A stretch of 64,000 nucleotides of DNA from Cysteiniphilum marinum (GTDB taxonomy: Bacteria; Pseudomonadota; Gammaproteobacteria; Francisellales; Francisellaceae). The notes below the pieces were generated by a model. The model ran no database searches. It saw only the letters and a program-made list of their open reading frames with translations, and had not been told where the DNA came from. The position numbers and the translations under genes are program-made. Below are positions 18,503-27,716 of the stretch, piece by piece (the first letter of the stretch is position 1; each line of letters begins with the position of its first letter). Location: assembly GCF_014857925.1 (NCBI RefSeq), contig NZ_JACYVZ010000002.1, positions 1 through 64,000 of the forward strand. Direction: 5' to 3'.

Positions 18503-19984
18503 ATGTTAACATCCGCTGACATTCAAACAGTTGATCACTTTCTAGCGCATCTAAAACGCTTAGATGATACGCCAATGTTTATCTATCAAAATCAAGTATT
18601 TAGCTATGCGAACATGTATGATTACACTTTTATCATTGCCCACTGGTTAAAAGAAAACAACGCAACTAAAGTCATGTTTGCAATAAATAACTCACCTTTT
18701 TCTGTTGGGCTTTTTTTTGCAAGTTGGTATCAAAGAATCAACTGTATACCAGTTAACCCACGCTTTATTGCCAATGAGTTACTTGAGCTTGTTAAAAGGG
18801 CCAAGCCAGATCTATTAATAATTGAACCAAAGCAGCACTCTGACGCACTTAATCATTATTGCCAAACTCAGCAGATTACACTTGTTATTATTGATAATGC
18901 TTTAGATTATTTAAAGCGCTTAAAGAAAGCCTCCAGCACTGAGACTACCGATTTACCTCAAGCCCAAAATGAAGGTACCACCTATCATATAAGCTCCGGT
19001 ACGGGTGGGCATTATAACTTTCATGGACATTACACGCAGCAAATTCTAGCTTATGCCTATGCCCGTCAATTTGATTATGGTCTTAATAAAGGTGATATAT
19101 CCCTTGTGCATCTTTCATTTAATCATGCCTATGCCTTTTCATATCAGTTATTACCCAACATAGCTCTTGGCAATTGCATGGTGTTAGCGCCCAGCTTTGA
19201 CGCAATCGCCTCACTCAAACTGATTGATCAACATAAAGTCACGGCATTGGCACTTTTACCAACAATGTATTACCAGTTAGCACTTGAAGCCCCAAAAACA
19301 CCAATAACCCATAAACTTAGGCACTTAAGCGTTGCAGGTGATCAGCCAAGTGAATCTTTAATACATTTGATCAAAAAAACTTTTAACACACCGTTACTAA
19401 ATGGTTTGGGTATGACAGAAGTTTATGGCTACGCGCAAAATCTTACAGCATCTAGCGTTTACAATAAGATCAAGGTTTTTGATGATGTCGAAATAAAAAT
19501 TGAAGCGATTGAACACGATCACCTTAAGCATGTTAACAATGATCATGAACACATTGGCGAGCTATATATCAAAGCGCCAATGCAGCCAATCTCTCACCAA
19601 GGAAAGTGGCTAGCCACAGGCGACTATGGCTATATTGATGATACACATCACTTATACTTTCTCGGACGCATTAAAGATATCATTGTCAAAGGTGGTTCTA
19701 AAATTGCACCCTTGGAGCTTGAGCATTATCTTTATCAAATGCCTGAAATTGAGCAAGTTGCAGTTATTGGCAAGAAAGATGATATTTGGGGCGAACGTGT
19801 CTGTTCCTGTGTTGTTATCAAAGACAATAAAGCATTAACCTTAGAAACTATTAATACTTTTTTAACACCCCTATTGGCAAGCTATAAACATATCGATCAG
19901 CTCTATTTATACCCAAAACTACCACTTAATATCACCGGTAAGATTGACCGCTTTCGCTTAAAAACAGAGATCAACAATGCCTAA
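18503..19984 (+). CDS. adenylate-forming acyl/aryl acid ligase
   Basis: A member of the AMP-binding (ANL) superfamily that activates a carboxylic acid as acyl-AMP. Visible motifs are the P-loop region YHISSGTGGHYNF (~residue 166), shorter than the usual SGTTGxPK and lacking its lysine; NGLGMTEVYGY; the hinge GDYGYIDDTHHLYFLGRIKD; GGSKIAPLELE; and the catalytic Lys in PLNITGKIDRFR. At 493 aa it is a free-standing ligase with no carrier or reductase domain. It overlaps pabBC by 8 bp, so the acid may derive from chorismate, such as 4-aminobenzoate. The substrate is unknown. Confidence 0.75.
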   Translation: MLTSADIQTVDHFLAHLKRLDDTPMFIYQNQVFSYANMYDYTFIIAHWLKENNATKVMFAINNSPFSVGLFFASWYQRINCIPVNPRFIANELLELVKRAKPDLLIIEPKQHSDALNHYCQTQQITLVIIDNALDYLKRLKKASSTETTDLPQAQNEGTTYHISSGTGGHYNFHGHYTQQILAYAYARQFDYGLNKGDISLVHLSFNHAYAFSYQLLPNIALGNCMVLAPSFDAIASLKLIDQHKVTALALLPTMYYQLALEAPKTPITHKLRHLSVAGDQPSESLIHLIKKTFNTPLLNGLGMTEVYGYAQNLTASSVYNKIKVFDDVEIKIEAIEHDHLKHVNNDHEHIGELYIKAPMQPISHQGKWLATGDYGYIDDTHHLYFLGRIKDIIVKGGSKIAPLELEHYLYQMPEIEQVAVIGKKDDIWGERVCSCVVIKDNKALTLETINTFLTPLLASYKHIDQLYLYPKLPLNITGKIDRFRLKTEINNA

Positions 19985-21800
19985 CAATCATCTACCTCCA
20001 TTTGCTTATCTTGAAAATACTTTAGACAGCAGTGACAAGAGCTTTTATTTCAGCAAACCACATAGCGAAGTCCTATGCACTGATCCCAAGATGCTAAAAT
20101 CTGCATTTGCAAAATTAGCAGAATTACAACAACAAGGCTTATATCTTGTTGGTTTTATCAGCTATGAAGCAGCTTATTATTTAAACCCTGATTTTACTTC
20201 CTTGAAAACAGCATCTCAAAGGCTCAACACGCCACTTTTACATTTTATTGCCTTTGAGCAATGTTCACCAGATCTACTTCAAACTCAGATAACCACTACT
20301 ACTAATAGCACTGCAATAGACCTGATTTATGACCCACTCTCTCAATTGCAATATGCCAGAGACTTCAAGCGTGTACAACAAGCATTAACCGATGGTGAAA
20401 GTTATCAGATTAACTATACCAAGCGCATTAAGTTGCGATCAAGCTTAGATGCTTATGCGCTTTACACGCAACTGAAAGCGCAACAACCGGTAAGCTATAG
20501 CGCTTTTTTACCATTTAAGCCCATGACTGTTTTATCGTTTTCACCTGAGCTGTTTTTTAAAAAGCAAGGTGACACCATCACAGTAAAGCCAATGAAAGGC
20601 ACTAGCAAACGCTCTGATGATCCCAATGACGATTTAAAATCCTATGAGTTTTTACGAACAGACCCAAAAAACAAAGCCGAGAATTTAATTATCGTCGATC
20701 TATTGCGTAATGACCTTGCTCGCATTTGCGATAGAGGCTCAATTAAGGTCAGCAAGCCCTTTGCGATTGAAACCTATAAAAGCGTTTATCAAATGACTTC
20801 AACGATTTCCGGCAAAGTAGATAGTAATATTCCTTTTGCCGATATTATTGAGCATTTGTTTCCTTGTGGTTCGATCACTGGTGCACCCAAGAAACGCACG
20901 ATCGAAATTATCCAACAGCTTGAACCTCCGCGAGGTTTATACACAGGTTGTATCGGCTATATTATGCCAAATAATGATATGTGCTTTAGTGTTGCTATTC
21001 GCACATTAACACAACAAAATAATGAGCTATGGCATTGCGGTGTTGGTGGCGGTTTTACCATTCAGTCTACACAAGATGATGAGTGGCAAGAAATGACGAC
21101 CAAAGTTCAATTTATCAAACGCTTGTATCACCCTCAATTTCAACTGATTGAAAGCATGCTTTACGATAAAAATGGACTTACATCGTGTGATTTACATCTT
21201 AAGCGTTTATGCAATTCCGCGTCTGTTTTACACTTTGCTTTGGATATAGCAAAGTTAAGACATGCATTATTGCAATATTGTGAAACACTCATCACGGCAA
21301 ACAGTGAACAATATAAACTTCGAGTTGCTGTGGATTATCACGGGCTTTTTACGATTACGCATCAACAACTTGAGCAATCACACACGACTTATCACATTGA
21401 ACTGTTTATCTGTCCTGAGAAAATAGACTCTAATAATCCATTGTGGCAACATAAAACAGATGATCATAGTACACGTGGCTTTTATACACAGAAGCACAGC
21501 CAATATATTGCAGATAAGCCAAATTGCGAGCTTATTTTCTTCAATGAACAACATCACCTGACTGAAGCACGTTTTTATAATATTATCATTGAAATCGATG
21601 GTATCTTATATACACCACCTGTTAATGATGGCTTATTACCTGGCATTGCGCGCGCTAAACTACTTCAATCTGAGCAGATTCATGAGCGCTCAATCTCTAT
21701 AAAAGAACTAAAATCAAGCAAAAACATTTACCTTATTAATGATCTTCGAGGTAAAATACCGTGCTTTTTAAGCACATCAACAACCATGCAAGAAGTATAA
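19977..21800 (+). CDS. pabBC: aminodeoxychorismate synthase component I fused to lyase
   Basis: Residues ~1-375 are a chorismate-binding domain: SYQINYTKRI, VKPMKGTSKRS with the Lys (207) that marks aminodeoxychorismate rather than anthranilate synthases, IIVDLLRNDLARIC and CGSITGAPKKR. Residues ~385-600 are a class-IV aminotransferase fold like 4-amino-4-deoxychorismate lyase: a candidate PLP Lys in WQHKTDD, LTEARFYNI, and DGLLPGIARAKLL. Together with PabA it would convert chorismate to 4-aminobenzoate. The lyase motif departs from the usual LTEGxxxN, so lyase activity is less certain. It is coupled to the upstream ligase. Confidence 0.85.
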   Translation: MPNNHLPPFAYLENTLDSSDKSFYFSKPHSEVLCTDPKMLKSAFAKLAELQQQGLYLVGFISYEAAYYLNPDFTSLKTASQRLNTPLLHFIAFEQCSPDLLQTQITTTTNSTAIDLIYDPLSQLQYARDFKRVQQALTDGESYQINYTKRIKLRSSLDAYALYTQLKAQQPVSYSAFLPFKPMTVLSFSPELFFKKQGDTITVKPMKGTSKRSDDPNDDLKSYEFLRTDPKNKAENLIIVDLLRNDLARICDRGSIKVSKPFAIETYKSVYQMTSTISGKVDSNIPFADIIEHLFPCGSITGAPKKRTIEIIQQLEPPRGLYTGCIGYIMPNNDMCFSVAIRTLTQQNNELWHCGVGGGFTIQSTQDDEWQEMTTKVQFIKRLYHPQFQLIESMLYDKNGLTSCDLHLKRLCNSASVLHFALDIAKLRHALLQYCETLITANSEQYKLRVAVDYHGLFTITHQQLEQSHTTYHIELFICPEKIDSNNPLWQHKTDDHSTRGFYTQKHSQYIADKPNCELIFFNEQHHLTEARFYNIIIEIDGILYTPPVNDGLLPGIARAKLLQSEQIHERSISIKELKSSKNIYLINDLRGKIPCFLSTSTTMQEV

Positions 21801-21808
21801 AAATTAAG

Positions 21809-22408
21809 ATGTTACTGTTTATTGACCATTATGATTCATTTGCCCATATTTTAATGGATTATTTTGCCCAATTGGGTGAGAAAATTATCTCATTCAAATC
21901 AGATCAACTTGATCAATCGATTGATTACACCCAATTTAGTGCTGTCATTATAGGGCCAGGCCCTGGACACCCTGATGAATTAAGGCATTTATACCCTGAA
22001 ATTAAACGCATCATTGACAGTAACGTACCCATTTTAGGCATTTGCCTTGGTCATCAGTTATTAGCACAATACTTTGGCGCCAAAGTCATTCATGCAGCCA
22101 ACATTATGCATGGACAATGCAGTTTAATTCATTTTACCAACCACTCACTCTACCAAGGGCTACAATCGCCTTTGACAGTGACACGCTATCACTCACTGAT
22201 TGTTGACATCACGAGCTTACCAGATGACTTACAACCAATCGCACTGACGATGAACAATGAGCTCATGGCATTTGCACATAAGCATTTTGCTATTTATGGC
22301 ATCCAATATCACCCTGAGGCCTATTTGACAGAATCAGGATTAAAAACATTACAAAACTTTCTTTTAGCGAATAAGCGCTTGTGCTTAGAGCAAAAGGCGT
22401 TATCCTAG
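21809..22408 (+). CDS. pabA: aminodeoxychorismate synthase glutamine amidotransferase
   Basis: This class-I glutamine amidotransferase supplies ammonia to PabB. It shows FIDHYDSFAHILMDYF, GPGPGHPDE, the nucleophile Cys in ILGICLGHQLLAQYFGA (~residue 78) and the His-Glu pair in YGIQYHPEAYLTESG. I start it at the ATG at 21809, 8 bp after pabBC ends, giving 199 aa. The longer frame from 21761 lies inside pabBC. It uses a TAG stop. It could in principle serve TrpE, but its partner here carries the PabB lysine. Confidence 0.9.
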   Translation: MLLFIDHYDSFAHILMDYFAQLGEKIISFKSDQLDQSIDYTQFSAVIIGPGPGHPDELRHLYPEIKRIIDSNVPILGICLGHQLLAQYFGAKVIHAANIMHGQCSLIHFTNHSLYQGLQSPLTVTRYHSLIVDITSLPDDLQPIALTMNNELMAFAHKHFAIYGIQYHPEAYLTESGLKTLQNFLLANKRLCLEQKALS

Positions 22409-22446
22409 TCCAATCCATTGATTTAATAGCCTTTGACGTTATCACC

Positions 22447-23565
22447 ATGACAGCAATACATCACAATTTACGTGCCTTTGCGAATATTAATATTTCTCAT
22501 CTATTGGCAAATCTTGCCAATATCCGTGCATTGCACGCAAATAAATCGATGATTATTATGCTCAAAGCAAACGCCTATGGTCATGGTGCGGTTGAGATTG
22601 CTAAGGCATTAGATGGTTTATGCGATTATTTTGGCGTTGCTAGTGTTGAGGAAGGTATTGAGCTTATTTTGGCAGGAGTTGAGAAAACCAAAGTCATTGT
22701 TTTTTCAGGATTTTTCTCCAAAGACATGGTGCAAACACTTATTGACTACAGACTTATTCCGATTATCCATAGCGCCTATCAATACGAGTTACTTGATCAG
22801 TATTTTCAAAGTAAACACGCTGAGATATGGCTTAAAATCAACACAGGAATGAACCGCTTGGGGTTATCAGAAGACGAGTTTGAAGCGCTTTACACTCAAG
22901 CACAATCATATCATAAACCTATCAACGCATTAACCCATTTAGCCGAATCAGAATCTTGTGATCAATCTTTTACATTAAAGCAATTACAACGCTTTCAAGC
23001 ATTAATCAAAGATAAATCATTTATTCATATCAGTGCCTTTAACTCAGCGGCCTCTCTCTTAAATAATAATGATTTTAACACCAACACCATTCGCATTGGT
23101 TTAGCGCTTTATGGTGCATGTGCTGCCGCACATCCATTATTAAGGTGCACTCTTAAGCCTGTTATGACGTTACATAGTCATGTTGTAGCAATTCAATCCA
23201 TTGATGTGGGGGATTCCGTGGGTTATAACCGCCAATATATTGCCAAATCAAAAACCCAAATCGCCATTGTGACAATTGGTTATGGTGATGGTTATCCGCA
23301 AGCTACTCCTAACGGTACCATGGTGCTAATCAATGGCAAGCTTTATCCCACTGCAGGCAAAGTCTCAATGGATCTGATGGCAATTGATATTGGCATGAAT
23401 AAAGACATTCATATTGGTGATAATGTCACTTTATTTGGCACTTCTGATTTGTTGGTTGATGATGTTGCCACACACATAGGCACTTCAAGTTATGCCATGC
23501 TTACCGCAATTAATCCACGTGTTAAGCGATTTTATTTAACTTCTGCAGATTTGGCGACAACATGA
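22447..23565 (+). CDS. alr: alanine racemase
   Basis: This PLP enzyme makes D-alanine for peptidoglycan. The Schiff-base Lys is in MIIMLKANAYGHGAVEIAKAL (~residue 38). NTGMNRLGL, VGYNRQYIAK with the catalytic Tyr, and VTIGYGDGYPQ follow, and the C-terminal barrel has AGKVSMDLMAIDIG. I choose the ATG at 22447, which gives the usual N-terminus (LRAFANINISHL). The upstream frame from 22381 overlaps pabA. No strong ribosome-binding site is visible. The last 34 bp overlap the convergent elbB. Confidence 0.93.
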   Translation: MTAIHHNLRAFANINISHLLANLANIRALHANKSMIIMLKANAYGHGAVEIAKALDGLCDYFGVASVEEGIELILAGVEKTKVIVFSGFFSKDMVQTLIDYRLIPIIHSAYQYELLDQYFQSKHAEIWLKINTGMNRLGLSEDEFEALYTQAQSYHKPINALTHLAESESCDQSFTLKQLQRFQALIKDKSFIHISAFNSAASLLNNNDFNTNTIRIGLALYGACAAAHPLLRCTLKPVMTLHSHVVAIQSIDVGDSVGYNRQYIAKSKTQIAIVTIGYGDGYPQATPNGTMVLINGKLYPTAGKVSMDLMAIDIGMNKDIHIGDNVTLFGTSDLLVDDVATHIGTSSYAMLTAINPRVKRFYLTSADLATT

Positions 23566-24230
23566 TCTACACTCAAAGATACAACTGCTTCAACTAAGTG
23601 ATCTATTCCTGATGCCACTTCCGCAATACTTTGCCCGATCATATACGCCGGCGTGCTTGCCACTTTATTTATTTGATCAACACAAACCTCGGTAACACAT
23701 TTGTTAACGTGCTTAGCGCCTTTATGCTCAATAATACCAGCCGTTGCTTGATCATTACCAATCGTTAACGCCACATTGGGATAAATCGCTGCGGCGATAA
23801 CAGGGGCAATACAGATAAAGCCAACAGGCTTTTGTGCATTTTTAAACTTGTTAATAAATGCTAAAACAATTGGTTCGACAACAAAACTGCTATCTTGCTT
23901 AAAGGCAAAATCACATAGGTTTTTAGCCGCACCAAAGCCACCTGGGATAATCAACGCTGCATAATCATCTGCATTGACTAAGGATAGATCCTTTATTTCA
24001 CCGCGCGCAATGCGTGCTGATTCAACCAATACATTGCGTGATTGCGGCTCTTCATCGCCCGTTAGATGATTAACCACATGATGCTGCATAATATTTGGTG
24101 CAACCACCTCATATTCAATACCACGTTTTGATAAAGATAATAATGTCAACACAGCCTCATGAATTTCACTACCATCATAAACACCACATCCTGCCAATAA
24201 CACGGCTACTTTCTTTGATTTATGCATCAT
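23532..24230 (-). CDS. elbB: ElbB-type glyoxalase, DJ-1/PfpI family
   Basis: A member of the DJ-1/PfpI superfamily related to E. coli ElbB, reported to have glyoxalase III activity and linked to isoprenoid synthesis. It shows VLLAGCGVYDGSEIHEAVLT, IPGGFGAAKNLCDFAFK, the nucleophile-elbow Cys in GFICIAPVIAAAIYP (~residue 139), and GIEHK-type text near the end. The length is 232 aa. It converges on alr with a 34-bp overlap. Confidence 0.88.
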   Translation of the reverse strand: MMHKSKKVAVLLAGCGVYDGSEIHEAVLTLLSLSKRGIEYEVVAPNIMQHHVVNHLTGDEEPQSRNVLVESARIARGEIKDLSLVNADDYAALIIPGGFGAAKNLCDFAFKQDSSFVVEPIVLAFINKFKNAQKPVGFICIAPVIAAAIYPNVALTIGNDQATAGIIEHKGAKHVNKCVTEVCVDQINKVASTPAYMIGQSIAEVASGIDHLVEAVVSLSVDHVVAKSAEVK

Positions 24231-24368
24231 AACTTCCTATATTCTTGTCACTAACAGTCACCAATCATAAATTGTCAGACAAGTAATGCAATAAATATCA
24301 GGGAAAACAACAATAATATCGTCTAGACTCAGACTAAGTTGAATATAAGAAATAAGCTAAGGATTCAT

Positions 24369-24746
24369 ATGATAGAACATTTCAATGATCACGCAGCAAA
24401 TGAGCGTACGTATCTATCTTGGGTAAGGACTGCCATTGCACTGATGGCGTTTGGTTTTTTAATTGAGAAATTTGATATTTTCTTACGCATTATGGCCAAA
24501 GGGGTTGGTGTAAGAACAAGTAACATGATGTCACAATCAGCCGAAATCATCGGCATTTTAATTATGCTTATCGCGGTTATCATCATCATTATTTCATCAG
24601 TACGCTTTGCGATAAATCGACGAAATATTACCGCACCTGAAACAATCAGCTACAAAACGCGCGTTCCTGACATTTTCCTTGGGCTACTATTACTAGTGAT
24701 CACCATCTTTATGGTAACTTATGCGTGGTATATGTTACTTTACTAA
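24369..24746 (+). CDS. DUF202 (YidH-type) inner-membrane protein
   Basis: A small membrane protein with the DUF202 signature at its N-terminus: ANERTYLSWVRTAIALMAFGF. Two further hydrophobic segments follow (IIGILIMLIAVIIIIISSV and IFLGLLLLVITIFMVTYAWYM), so it has three membrane helices. I start it at the ATG at 24369 behind AAGGA, which gives 125 aa; an in-frame ATG at 24339 lacks a ribosome-binding site. The function of the family is not established. Confidence 0.8.
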   Translation: MIEHFNDHAANERTYLSWVRTAIALMAFGFLIEKFDIFLRIMAKGVGVRTSNMMSQSAEIIGILIMLIAVIIIIISSVRFAINRRNITAPETISYKTRVPDIFLGLLLLVITIFMVTYAWYMLLY

Positions 24747-24750
24747 GTTA

Positions 24751-25074
24751 TCAAACATTTGTTGTAATCAATACAAGCTTACGCTTTTTAGCACCCCAGC
24801 AGCGGCTTAGTACATTGTATTTATTTAAGCCTTGTTGTTTAAACATCTTCATAAAGCTATCACGCTTAACTGTTTTCTCAACGACGCCAGATTTTAACTT
24901 AATATCGAAGCGGTTTGCCCATTTACGAATCGTACCATGCTTAAAGCCAAGCATCTTTTCAGCATCTTGATAAGTCATTCCCTCATCAGCACAACGCTCT
25001 AATACTTCCCGTGCGCTGCAGTTATATTTCTGTTGAATAATGTGTTCAAAACTTCCTGTGTACTGATTTGCCAT
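24751..25074 (-). CDS. small HTH DNA-binding protein
   Basis: A 107-residue basic protein. Residues ~18-52 form a helix-turn-helix of homeodomain/transposase-resolvase type (SAREVLERCADEGMTYQDAE, then MLGFKHGTIRKWANRF), followed by a Lys-rich tail ending KKRKLVLITTNV. A second region (DSFMKMFKQQGLNKYNVLSR) may form another helical pair. It is convergent with the DUF202 gene, 4 bp apart. It is likely a transcription regulator; I do not recognise a named family. Confidence 0.6.
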   Translation of the reverse strand: MANQYTGSFEHIIQQKYNCSAREVLERCADEGMTYQDAEKMLGFKHGTIRKWANRFDIKLKSGVVEKTVKRDSFMKMFKQQGLNKYNVLSRCWGAKKRKLVLITTNV

Positions 25075-25169
25075 GACTTGTTCCTCTTTTGTCTAGGTTT
25101 ATAAAACTCAATGATGTGGGTCATTCTAAAAATGTAAACTTAAGTCAAGCTTAAGATTTCTATTAATTT

Positions 25170-25445
25170 TCAACTTTCTTCACCAAATCGATCCTGAATA
25201 AGGACTCTAATGGCATCAAGTGCTTCTTCTTGATCATCACCTTCTGCACTTAAACGAATAGATGTGCCACAACTTGCGCCAAGCATCATCAATCCCATAA
25301 TACTTTTGCAGTTCGCCTTAATACCAGTTTTCACAACTTCCACCTCAATTTCACTACCAAAACGAAGGGCTAAATTAACCAACTTAGACGCAGCTCGTGC
25401 ATGTAATCCTAATTGATTAATTAATACTAAATCAATCTCTTTCAT
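25170..25445 (-). CDS. ptsH: HPr-type phosphocarrier protein
   Basis: A small phosphocarrier that moves phosphate between enzyme I and EIIA domains. The active-site His is in NQLGLHARAASKLV and the second-site Ser region is KSIMGLMMLGASCG, where the Ser is the target of HPr kinase in other bacteria. I choose the ATG at 25445 because it places the histidine at position 15, the canonical number. A GTG at 25460 and an ATG at 25451 are in frame. The gene overlaps the end of the EIIA gene. It may be called npr, as this operon looks regulatory. Confidence 0.88.
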   Translation of the reverse strand: MKEIDLVLINQLGLHARAASKLVNLALRFGSEIEVEVVKTGIKANCKSIMGLMMLGASCGTSIRLSAEGDDQEEALDAIRVLIQDRFGEES

Positions 25446-25857
25446 TTGCATTTCTTTCACTTATCATCTTCTCTTCTAATACGATACATGCCTTTGATGT
25501 ATCATAAACCCTTTCTGCAAGCTCATCCAAAGATAGCGCCTGCTTATGATATGTCAATGCCTTTAAAAGCATTGGCATATTAAGCCCTGTAATAACTGCT
25601 AGATGATAAGCACCACGCATAAATGATTGTGTCACATTCGTTGGTGTTGCGCCAAAAAGATCTGTTAACACTAAGAAACCATCACAATCAGGCATGCTTT
25701 TAAATGCATTCTCAACACGCAGTAATAATTCTGGCTGATCATATGAGCAGGATGAAACCACCTGGATATAGTCTTTTTGGATCTCAACCAGACGCGTCGC
25801 TACTTCAAGCATTGATTGGCCAATGCGACCATGCGTAATCAGTACAATTCCAATCAT
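25432..25857 (-). CDS. PTS EIIA component, mannose family
   Basis: A 141-residue EIIA-Man fold. The phosphorylated His is in VLITHGRIGQSML (~residue 9), and GFLVLTDLFGATPTNV is the family-specific loop. No EIIB, EIIC or EIID sugar transporter parts are present, so it probably serves a regulatory phosphorelay rather than sugar import. It overlaps rapZ by 4 bp and ptsH by at least 14 bp. Confidence 0.88.
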   Translation of the reverse strand: MIGIVLITHGRIGQSMLEVATRLVEIQKDYIQVVSSCSYDQPELLLRVENAFKSMPDCDGFLVLTDLFGATPTNVTQSFMRGAYHLAVITGLNMPMLLKALTYHKQALSLDELAERVYDTSKACIVLEEKMISERNANERD

Positions 25858-26747
25858 CCTTTTAACTCCCTATGACCGACAATCACATTATTAAAGTCTG
25901 TTTTTAATCGCTCTGCCATCTGCTCAACAATATATACTGATCGATGTTGTCCGCCTGTGCAACCAATGGCAATATCAATATAGCTTTTGCCTTGCTGCTG
26001 CTGTAATTCACACCACTTCAAAACAAACTTGCTGATATCATCTATCATCTCTATTACTTGCGGCTGTTTTTGCAAATATTCAATCACATCAAGATCAAGT
26101 CCCGTTTGCAAACGTAAACGTTTATCCCAATAGGGATTAGGCAAGCTCCGAACATCAAAAAGGTAATCAGCCTTTTGCGGCATCCCATATTTAAAGCCAA
26201 ATGAAAAAACCTTAATCTGAGTGGATAATTTATCCTGCCCTAAGAGTTTCTGACAGACGATTTCTCTGAGCTCTTGCAAACTTAGATTGGTTGTATCCAA
26301 CGTATAATCTGCAATACTCGCATAGCTTTCCAAAACAGTAAATTCCGCATCAATCGCATGCTCTAAGGTTATTTTATTATCTGAGAAAGGATGACGTCTA
26401 CGGGTTTCATCATAACGCTTGATCAGTACATTTCTACTGGCCTCAATATACCAACAAGTAATATTCATCTGATACTTACCTTGCAAATGTTTAACATGAC
26501 AGCTTTCATTTGCTAAAAATGAGTGTGGAGCCAATGAAATAACAATATTTTGCTTGTATTGAGAATTACTCAAAACATACGCAAGCGTTTCTTCCAATAA
26601 AAATAAAGGTAAATTTTCAATACAGAAAAAACCTTGGTCTTCCAATATACTCAAAACCGTTGACTTGCCAGCACCAGAAACACCAGCTAAAAGCACAACC
26701 GATTTGGATGTACTATTCACGCAATTTACACCATTTCCACTCATCAT
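25854..26747 (-). CDS. rapZ: RNase adapter protein RapZ
   Basis: A P-loop protein that in enterobacteria controls glucosamine-6-phosphate synthase mRNA through a small RNA and RNase E. Walker A is GVSGAGKST (~residue 23); IENLPLFLLEETL, DTTNLSLQELRE, FGFKYGMPQKADYLFDVR and the C-terminal RNA-binding IAIGCTGGQHRSVYIVEQMA are diagnostic. The 297-aa length is normal. Its place in the ptsN cluster is conserved in proteobacteria. Whether the sRNA branch exists here is unknown. Confidence 0.93.
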   Translation of the reverse strand: MMSGNGVNCVNSTSKSVVLLAGVSGAGKSTVLSILEDQGFFCIENLPLFLLEETLAYVLSNSQYKQNIVISLAPHSFLANESCHVKHLQGKYQMNITCWYIEASRNVLIKRYDETRRRHPFSDNKITLEHAIDAEFTVLESYASIADYTLDTTNLSLQELREIVCQKLLGQDKLSTQIKVFSFGFKYGMPQKADYLFDVRSLPNPYWDKRLRLQTGLDLDVIEYLQKQPQVIEMIDDISKFVLKWCELQQQQGKSYIDIAIGCTGGQHRSVYIVEQMAERLKTDFNNVIVGHRELKG

Positions 26748-26777
26748 AATTTGCTCAGTTTACCAAAGCTTTTGTAT

Positions 26778-27191
26778 TTACCCTAATCTATTTTGCAACT
26801 GCTTAGCACATGCATGCCAAGCTTTATCAAAGACATCAATTTCAATCAAAGGTAAAGCTAAAGTTTGTGCTTTGTTAATATATTTTGGATCTTTTACTTG
26901 CCTATATAGGTAGACAACATGGCTAATAACTGATTGATCTACTGCTTTTTCAACTTGAATAAAGTCTTTTTCTTTATGATGCATAACCGCAAAGTATTGA
27001 CTATTACATAAAGAGCCTTGATATACATTATTGATTTGAGCAATACCCACCAAATCATCAGCGACTAAATAAAAGCCCAAATACTTAATCAAGTGATAAC
27101 AAAATTCTGTTTTACCAACATTTGGCGCGCCAATCACTAACAATCCAGTATCGATGTTATTTGTTACAAGGCTTGCATGCCAGTATCTCAT
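26778..27191 (-). CDS. hprK: short HPr kinase/phosphorylase, catalytic domain only
   Basis: A 137-residue protein equal to the C-terminal kinase domain of HprK. It has ASLVTNNIDTGLLVIGAPNVGKTEF, with Walker A at residues 21-28, and YLVADDLVGI, which in HprK precedes the catalytic His/Asp region. The N-terminal domain of full-length HprK (~310 aa) is absent, as in alphaproteobacterial versions. The HPr(Ser)-phosphorylase signature is hard to see, so activity is uncertain. It lies between ptsN and rapZ, and the predicted partner HPr is encoded two genes downstream. Confidence 0.72.
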   Translation of the reverse strand: MRYWHASLVTNNIDTGLLVIGAPNVGKTEFCYHLIKYLGFYLVADDLVGIAQINNVYQGSLCNSQYFAVMHHKEKDFIQVEKAVDQSVISHVVYLYRQVKDPKYINKAQTLALPLIEIDVFDKAWHACAKQLQNRLG

Positions 27192-27220
27192 CGGATCTTC
27201 TCTTAAATCTATGTAGAGAA

Positions 27221-27673
27221 TTAAGTGTTACCTAAAAAAAGCTGATAAAGTGCCTCATTTGAATTGGCCGCTTTGATTTTATCAAGCACGCCTTCCTGCT
27301 TTAGAAACTTCACTAATTCGGCCATGAACTTAATATGCACATCATTGACGTTTTGCGGAAAGATTGCAGCAATGACAATGCTCACTTTACGATCTTCCTC
27401 ACCATATTCAATGCTCTCTTCCAAGGTTAATACAGCCAAACGTGTCATCGTTAAGCCCTCAATTCGGCAGTGGGGTACGGCAACCTCTTTACCAATAGCA
27501 GTATTGCCAATGCGTTCACGCTCAAAAAGCTTCTGATAAATCGTATCCGCAGTGATATCGATATCATCATCTTTTAATAACTGGCTTAATACCTCGAAAA
27601 CGCGCTTTTGACTTTGCAATGCTGCTTTATTAATAACGCGTTGCGGAGAAATAAATGAAGACAAAAAGTTCAT
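27221..27673 (-). CDS. ptsN: nitrogen-regulatory PTS EIIA
   Basis: EIIA-Ntr, the output protein of the regulatory PTS, which controls potassium uptake and other processes in proteobacteria. The active His is in EVAVPHCRIEGL (~residue 67). IGNTAIGKEVAVPH and VSIVIAAIFPQN fit the family. The length is 150 aa. It lies 43 bp after hpf and 30 bp before hprK in one operon. rpoN, usual in this cluster, is missing. Confidence 0.92.
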   Translation of the reverse strand: MNFLSSFISPQRVINKAALQSQKRVFEVLSQLLKDDDIDITADTIYQKLFERERIGNTAIGKEVAVPHCRIEGLTMTRLAVLTLEESIEYGEEDRKVSIVIAAIFPQNVNDVHIKFMAELVKFLKQEGVLDKIKAANSNEALYQLFLGNT

Positions 27674-27716
27674 AAGATTTATGATGAATTATTCAACGAA
27701 GTGGTAGGTTATTCTA

